Positions 27,827 to 36,800 of a stretch of 64,000 nt of DNA are shown piece after piece; position 1 is the first letter of the stretch; every line of letters starts with the position of its first letter. The notes below the pieces were generated by a model. It was given only the letters and a program-made list of their open reading frames with translations. It was not told the DNA's origin and did no database searches. A program made the position numbers and the translations under genes. The DNA is from Actinostola sp. cb2023 (Eukaryota > Cnidaria > Anthozoa > Actiniaria > Actinostolidae): positions 500,501 through 564,500 of the forward strand of contig JAUJYZ010000885.1 in assembly GCA_033675265.1 (NCBI GenBank), given 5' to 3'.

Positions 27827-30800
27827 AGCAAAATACTTAGAGAAGCAAACAAACGGACAGAAGTATTACCTGTGTAAAAGTATTACCTGTGTAAAAAGTA
27901 TTACCTGTGTAAAAGTATTACCTGTGTAAAAGTATTACCTGTGTAAAAGTATTACCTGTGTAAAAGTATTACCTGTGTAAAAGTATGACCTGTGTAAAAG
28001 TATTACCTGTGTAAAAGTATTACCTGTGTAAAAGTATTACCTGTGTAAAAGTATTACCTGTGTAAAATTGGATGTGTAAAAGTATTACCTGTGTAAAAGT
28101 ATGACCTGTGTAAAAGTATTACCTGTGTAAAAGTATTACCTGTGTAAAAGTATTACCTGTGTAAAAGTATTACCTGTGTAAAAAAAAGTATTACCTGTGT
28201 AAAAAGTATTACCTGTGTAAAAGTATTACCTGTGTAAAAGTATTACCTGTGTAAAAGTATTACCTGTGTAAAAGTATTACCTGTGTAAAAGTATTACCTG
28301 TGTAAAAGTATTACCTGTGTAAAAGTATGACCTGTGTAAAAGTATTACCTGTGTAAAAGTATTACCTGTGTAAAAAAGTATTACCTGTGTAAAAGTATTA
28401 CCTGTGTAAAAGTATTACCTGTGTAAAAAGTATTACCTGAGTAAAAGTATTACCTGTGTAAAAGTATTACCTGTGTAAAAGTATGACCTGTGTAAAAGTA
28501 TTACCTGTGTAAAAGTATTACCTGTGTAAAAGTATTACCTGTGTAAAAGTATTACCTGTGTAAAAGTATTACCTGTGTAAAAAGTATTACCTGTGTAAAA
28601 GTATTACCTGTGTAAAAGTATTACCTGTGTAAAAGTATTACCTGTGTAAAAGTATTACCTGTGTAAAAGTATTACCTGTGTAAAAAGTATTACCTGTGTA
28701 AAAGTATTACCTGTGTAAAAAAGTATTACCTGTGTAAAAAGTATTACCTGAGTAAAAGTATTACCTGTGTAAAAGTATTACCTGTGTAAAAGTATTACCT
28801 GTGTAAAAGTATTACCTGTGTAAAAGTATTACCTGTGTAAAAGTATTACCTGTGTAAAAGTATGACCTGTGTAAAAGTATGACCTGTGTAAAAGTATGAC
28901 CTGTGTAAAATTATTACCTGTGTAAAATTATTACCTGTGTAAAAGTATGACCTGTGTAAAAGTATTACCTGTGTAAAAGTATTACCTGTGTAAAAGTATT
29001 ACCTGTGTAAAAGTATTACCTGTGTAAAATTATTACCTGTGTAAAAGTATGACCTGTGTAAAAGTATGACCTGTGTAAAAGTATGACCTGTGTAAAATTA
29101 TTACCTGTGTAAAATTATTACCTGTGTAAAAGTATGACCTGTGTAAAAGTATTACCTGTGTAAAAGTATTACCTGTGTAAAAGTATTACCTGTGTAAAAG
29201 TATTACCTGTGTAAAAGTATTACCTGTGTAAAAGTATTACCTGTGTAAAAGTATTACCTGTATAAAAGTATGACCTGTGTAAAAGTATTACCTGTATAAA
29301 AGTATGACCTGTGTAAAAAGTATTACTTGTGTAAAAGTATGACCTGTGTAAAAAGTATTACCTGTATAAAAGTATGACCTGTGTAAAAAGTATGACCTGT
29401 GTAAAAGTATTACCTGTGTAAAAGTATTACCTGTGTAAAAGTATTACCTGTGTAAAATTATTACCTGTGTAAAATTATTACCTGTGTAAAAGTATTACCT
29501 GTGTAAAAGTATTACCTGTGTAAAAGTATTACCTGTGTAAAAGTATTACCTGTGTAAAAGTATTACCTGTGTAAAAGTATTACCTGTATAAAAGTATGAC
29601 CTGTGTAAAAGTATGACCTGTGTAAAAGTATGACCTGTGTAAAAGTATGACCTGTGTAAAAGTATGACCTGTGTAAAAGTATGACCTGTGTAAAAGTATG
29701 ACCTGTGTAAAAGTATTACCTGTGTAAAAGTATTACCTGTGTAAAAGTATTACCTGTGTAAAAGTATTACCTGTATAAAAGTATGACCTGTGTAAAAGTA
29801 TTACCTGTGTAAAAGTATTACCTGTGTAAAAAGTATTACCTGTGTAAAAGTATTACCTGTGTATAAAAGTATTACCTGTGTAAAAGTATGACCTGTGTAA
29901 AAAGTATGACCTGTGTAAAAGTATTACCTGTGTAAAAGTATGACCTGTGTAAAAGTATGACCTGTGTAAAATTATTACCTGTGTAAAAGTATTACCTGTG
30001 TAAAAGTATTACCTGTGTAAAAGTATTACCTGTGTAAAAGTATTACCTGTGTAAAAGTATTACCTGTATAAAAGTATTACCTGTGTAAAAGTATTACCTG
30101 TGTAAAAGTATGACCTGTGTAAAAGTATTACCTGTGTAAAAGTATTACCTGTGTAAAAGTATTACCTGTAAAAGTATTACCTGTGTAAAATTGGATGTGT
30201 AAAAGTATTACCTGTGTAAAAGTATTACCTGTGTAAAAGTATTACCTGTGTAAAATTGGATGTGTAAAAGTATTACCTGTGTAAAAGTATGACCTGTGTA
30301 AAAGTATTACCTGTGTAAAATTGGATGTGTAAAAGTATTACCTGTGTAAAAGTATTACCTGTGTAAAAGTATTACCTGTGTAAAAGTATTACCTGTGTAA
30401 AAGTATTACCTGTGTAAAAGTATTACAGAATGTACCTGTGTAAAATTGGATGTGTAAAAGTATGACCTGTGTAAAAGTATTACCTGTATAAAAGTATGAC
30501 CTGTGTAAAAAGTATTACCTGTGTAAAAGTATTACCTGTGTAAAAAGTATTACCTGTGTAAAAGTATGACCTGTGTAAAAGTATTACCTGTGTAAAAGTA
30601 TTACCTGTGTAAAAGTATTACCTGTGTAAAAGTATTACCTGTGTGTAAAATTATTACCTGTGTAAAATTATTACCTGTGTAAAAGTATTACCTGTGTAAA
30701 AGTATTCACTGTGTAAAAGTAAAAGTATTACCTGTGTAAAAGTATTACCTGTGTAAAAGTATTACCTGTGTAAAAGTATTACCTGTGTAAAAGTATTACC

Positions 30801-33800
30801 TGTGTAAAAGTATTACCTGTGTAAAAGTATTACCTGTGTAAAAGTATTACCTGTGTAAAAGTATTACCTGTGTAAAAGTATTACCTGTGTAAAAGTATTA
30901 CCTGTGTAAAATTGGATGTGTAAAAGTATTACCTGTGTAAAAGTATGACCTGTGTAAAAGTATTACCTGTGTAAAAGTATTACCTGTGTAAAAGTATTAC
31001 CTGTGTAAAAGTATTACCTGTGTAAAATTGGATGTGTAAAAGTATTACCTGTGTAAAAGTATTACCTGTGTAAAATTGGATGTGTAAAAGTATTACCTGT
31101 GTAAAAGTATTACCTGTGTAAAAGTATTACCTGTGTAAAATTGGATGTGTCCTCACTATAGCCAGGATTCTCGTAGTCATACTCGGTGACTTCATCATAC
31201 CACATATCCGTGCATTCTTTGCCTGTCAACTCATCCCCAACCATCCCAGCTAAGTTCTCTCCTACCATCTCATCATTGTTATGCTTTAGCTCGCCCATGC
31301 GCACCAGATCCTCGGCCCATTGCTGCGCGGCCCATGCCAAGGAGGGGGACCAGTGCAGAGGTGGAGAGCCGTGTAAAACTCGGAACTCGTTATGCGCAAA
31401 TAAACATTCTTCTTGGAATTTACGAAGACCTGCAAATCAACAGTCCAGTTTTTAGACAAACAATCTCGTACAAGGTGTCTATGGCGCATGTGCGGTAGGT
31501 AAATGTGTATTGGGTCCATTCTCGTTCCCAGAGCTCCTCGGTTTCGGTCCTCTCCCGAGAAGGCTCTGGTCGCAGCCATTTGAGGCTCGATGCTGATTGG
31601 ACGAAATATAACGCATGCGCATTTGAAAACATATATCAAGAACAATAAGAACAATGAGCCCAAAGGTAGCCCAAACATAGAATCAGTGGGCCGTGACGTC
31701 GTTGAATATTCGTTTGACCGTTGGATTTTCGAATGGTCTCAGGAATGAGCTCTTAGAAAGCCTTCAAAGGGTATGAGATTCTCAAAAATGTCTTCACAAC
31801 AGTAGTCTGATAATTAAAGAACACTTTGGTGTAGAAATCTGAGCAAGAAATTGTATTTTTGAGTGGTTTTGAGCGATTCGAAAATTTCACACACTCAAAT
31901 AGCTTAAATAATCACACATTCTAAAATAAATTCTCTTTTAAATGAGCTTTTAGTCACATTTTGTTGTCCACTCTCCGGATAAATAATTTTTTGAAGGTCG
32001 ACAAGTCGGCTAAAAATCTGCCGTCTCCATCCGCAGGAGTTTGCTTTGCGGTTACCTGGGTTACCTGTGGGCTCATTGTTCTTGATTGTTCTTGATATAT
32101 GTTTTCAAATGCGCATGCGTTATATTTCGTCCAATCAGCATCGAGCCTCAAATTGCTGCGACCAGAGCCTTCTCGGGAGAGGACCGAAACCGAGGAGCTC
32201 TGGGAACGAGAATGTATTGGGTCAAACTACAGTAGAAAAGTAAAGCATAATAAGTTCAATATGTAGTAATGGTGTGGAAACAAAACTGTGGAATAATATC
32301 TTCTTTAATTACAGTAAAATATATTAATGCCCAGACACACGATTCTTTTCTTGCAACGTTGCGCGCAACAAGGTTTTTTGGGGTGTCACACGATGCAACG
32401 TTGTGCACAATTCAACAAGGTTTCTTGGGGTGTCACACGATGCAACGTTGTGCACAATTCAACAAGGTTTTTTGGGGTGTCACACGATGCAACGTTGTGC
32501 ACAATTCAACAAGGTTTTTTGGGGTGTCACACGATGCAACGTTGTGCACAATTCAACAAGGTTTTTTGGGGTGTCACACGATGCAACGTTGTGCACAATT
32601 CAACAAGGTTTCTTGGGGTGTCACACGATGCAACGTTGCGCGCAACAAGGTTTTTTGGGGTGTCACACGATGCAACGTTGTGCACAATTCAACAAGGTTT
32701 TTTGGGGTGTCACACGATGCAACGTTGTGCACAATTCAACAAGGTTTTTTGGGGTGTCACACGATGCAACGTTGTGCACAATTCAACAAGGTTTCTTGGG
32801 GTGTCACACGATGCAACGTTGCGCGCAACAAGGTTTTTTGGGGTGTCACACGATGCAACGTTGTGCACAATTCAACAAGGTTTTTTGGGGTGTCACACGA
32901 TACAACGTTGTGCACAATTCAACAAGGTTTCTTGGGGTGTCACACGATGCAACGTTGCGCGCAACAGTTGCAAAGTAGAACTCGATCCTACTTCTGCAAC
33001 TGTTGCGCGCAACGTTGCAAGAACAGTTGCACCGTGTACGGGCCTTTACAGTACGTATATATACAATATACATACAATAGAGGCGTTTTCGTATAAGTGG
33101 CAACTGAAGTTACGGTACCGTGCCGTATTGAACGAGTTTGATTGGATGAGATGCATCTACACGCTTTTTGATTGGTTCAGAGAGGAAGCCATTTGAGTGT
33201 CACGGTACCGTAGGTTTCCCACTCAATCCCATCTGTTACTGAGGGTCAAACAGACCTCAATGTTTATATATTTCCTCGTTGGTCTACCTGTCCGTCTACT
33301 GATCGAGAGAGACTGGAAGCTTTCGACCGCATTCCCTTCTCTTCCCGTCTTCCCTCGGTAACAAAAACTATACAGTATATTGACAAATTGTGCTGTAATT
33401 AAAAATAAAATAAAAAAGTTTATATCGCCTTACTTAGGGATTCATGTATGTTTCAATTGACTATTTTCAAACTATATTCTAATAATGATATCCGTTCGAG
33501 ACAGCGGGAGATAAGCCGAGTAAATCTTACAGCAATTGATGGGATATTGTCTGACTCGAGATAGCGAGGTTTTTGAGATAACCGAGTCCAAGATAGCACG
33601 ATAAATTAATCATTATCCTGAGTGCAATACAACCAATCCCGTGAGAGGGCGTCGCTAGTTGATTTCCAGCGAGTGAGATGCGCTACAAGCCATTACGTAC
33701 TCATTAGAAATTGACAGGTAATAACAAACTATTTTCAACAGAAGAGGATTTACCGCAAATCTTAACCGCAGACACAAAAACAACATTACAGAAGAGTACC

Positions 33801-36800
33801 GTCAAGATATTTCCTACCAACACAACCACATTGTTACTGGAATACATACAGTAACTTCTTTATGGGCACCGATAAAAGCCAACACATCCACATTGTTACT
33901 GGAATACATAGAGTAACTTCTTTATGGGCACCGATAAAAGCCAACACATCCACATTGTTACTGGAATACATACAGTAACTTCTTTATGGGCACCGATAAA
34001 AGCCAACACATCCACATTGTTACTGGAATACATACAGTAACTTCTTTATGGGCACCGATAAAAGCCAACACATCCACATTGTTACTGGAATACATACAGT
34101 AACTTCTTTATGGGCACCGATAAAAGCCTACACATCCACATTGTTACTGGAATACATACAGTAACTTCTTTATGGGCACCGATAAAAGCCTATCCATACG
34201 AACCCATATATTAACCCGCGCGCTCTTCCACAGGAAGCCCGTCAAAAAAGACGCGCGCCTAGTAATAAATATTTTTTTGTACCAATACCCTCAGAAGAAA
34301 TGGTTTGTCTTCCTGTGGTGAAAGTCAACGATTTTCTTTCAACAAAATATGCCAAGAAAAAAACGTGTTGACAGTAACAAATTACCCATTTTTGTGCCGC
34401 ACAATGCTCATGAAGTCATAATAGCACTGACGTCAAACAGTTAATGGTCTATAAGGAGGCTGATCACAGCTGAGACCAGAATAATTCTCCGGCGAACACT
34501 ATAACATATAAAGTACAGTATTGTTTTGCGCACAGAAAACTATTCAGCATATCAGCGAATACTATATATACATGTATATAAAGACTATAAATTCTAGCCC
34601 GACTGTAAGTTATTGTTTCACGTGTTAGTCGACAAAAGGTTAGGTTTTGAAGAAAACAATCGGGTCTAGTGCAATAAAATATTCACAGACATAATGTAAT
34701 GAGAACATTTTGTGGATGGTTTCCTACGGGTAGACTAGATCAACAGGAGATATGATCTATTTCAATAGCCTTGTGATTTATAGCTCCTCCGCATCATCGT
34801 GTTCCACTCGGCAAAACACGTAGACTATTGACAGACAGAAGCATGTTAAAAATAGCCTCGCATTAAAATTTCAGAGCATGAAAACACTGCATTGTACTTG
34901 CAAACGATTATTTATCATAAATGAGAGAGGTAGCATTGAGATTACTTCGACTTGTTGCCAACATTATGACTATGAATTGTGCGAGATATCTAGTGGTAAT
35001 ATGATTTGTTTTATTGTAGGGCGTATAGGAAAAAATACACTTTTCTTCAAGCGTTTTCTGACGGCTGAAATAGACATGTGCTTTTCATTTTGAGAGATTT
35101 TAAAGTGAAGGCTATTGCTATTTGGTGCACCTGGTCGGCTTACGTACCGAGAGGAAACGCGAGAAACGTAATGCTACGAGTTTACATCCCAAGGAGATGC
35201 AATTGAAGCCGCAAAGTAGGAAAGGTGCCAGAACAAACCGCACTGAGACTGATACTTACCGCACTGTTATAGCAACAGGTATGACCGACACCTAAATGGC
35301 TTTCTTTCCTTCTAGAATACATGATCACTTTAAAATATGTAGAAATTCTATTCCACATAAAAAAGAAACTAGTTTTGCTTTAAACATGGCTGAATGAACA
35401 TCGAAGGTGATTGTAAACATGTTCAAATCCTGCGAATTAAAAGCGGAATTCATTTAAATTCTTTTTGTCGGCAAGTTTGCGTGTAATGAATACAGACTTT
35501 GTGATATTGTGAATAACAATTAACATCAGGGTGGAAAATGTACTCACGTTAAGTTAAAATCAGTAACGAACTAAGTGACTTTGCATTATTGATCATTTTG
35601 GAAAAGACAACATGTGCATTAAATTTAGAACTGTATTCTCGTACTACAATAACGCGTTCATGTAATTATCTCTGAAAGGAACGGGTACGACTTCCGAAGG
35701 AAGTAAAATTTAAAATATGCAAACAATATGAAAGAAAGTGAATGCAAGTGGAGGGGAATATCCAATGAACATTACTCAATGATTACAAAGACTTTATTCA
35801 TTTACACTGTGAAGGAACAATTTTGTAAAAATAAATAAGATTACTGTAAATGTACCATTGTTAGAAATAATTTTTTGGAATTTTCTTACAATTTTCTCAA
35901 AGAGAACGACGACCAAAGCCAGTGAGGAATACACACAAGAATCAATGATTGTCGAAGTACAAGATAAGAAGACAAAATACTATGTCCATTACGTCTGTAT
36001 AATGCTTGACTGGACAATTGGGTGATTACATATCCATCCAAGGACTGATCAAGGTCCACATACTAAACTACATTCTGCTACAGTCTGTACAGTGTATTTA
36101 TTTACTTACCAATATATTCCCCCAGTGAAGACGACCCATCGATCTTGTCCAATCTTGGTCGCTTGACATTCTTGGCAGCATTTCTCCTGGTGGCTGGTGG
36201 GTTATAGCGAGCTACAACAATTTGCTTGCCGTTCTTTGTAGCTGCCTTACCAGCTCCTAACTCCCGAGTTCCTTCCCAAATTACTTGGCAGAAAGGGCGA
36301 GTTATAGGCGTAACCCTAGGATCGGAGTAATCATAGTTTTGAGTTTCCTCGTACCATATTTGAGTGACTTTGTTTCCTGTAACATCTGACCCCCATAAGC
36401 AGGCGATGTTCTCCCCTACACCACGCTCGTGACTGTAGCTAAGGGAGTCAGCCGAGGCGAGCTGCTCAGCCCATCTCTGAGCGCCATCGGCGAGCAGTGT
36501 CGACCATACTAGAGGTGTGGTAGCATGTAATGAACGGTAGAAATTATGAGCAGAAATAGATTCACTACGGAATTTCACCAGATCTGAAACGGGAAAAAAT
36601 ACACTGACCGAAAAATTCCAATAAGTGTTAGTAAAGACGTATGTATTCCATGGAATCCTGTACATGCAACTCGTACTATAAGAAATACTTGCAGTGGTAT
36701 CATACAGTCTCTTGGCAATAGTGAATAAATCATAACTGTCTGAGGTATGAATGCCATCATGGATTTATTGGGTCAAAGTATAAAGAAAGATACAACAGCG

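Noticed and set aside
27868..31130. CRISPR-like array
   Set aside because: Units are contiguous 17-mers with no spacers, in an animal intron.
32269..33196. Plus-strand frames of up to 289 residues
   Set aside because: They translate the 47-bp tandem unit inside MITE B, in three frames.
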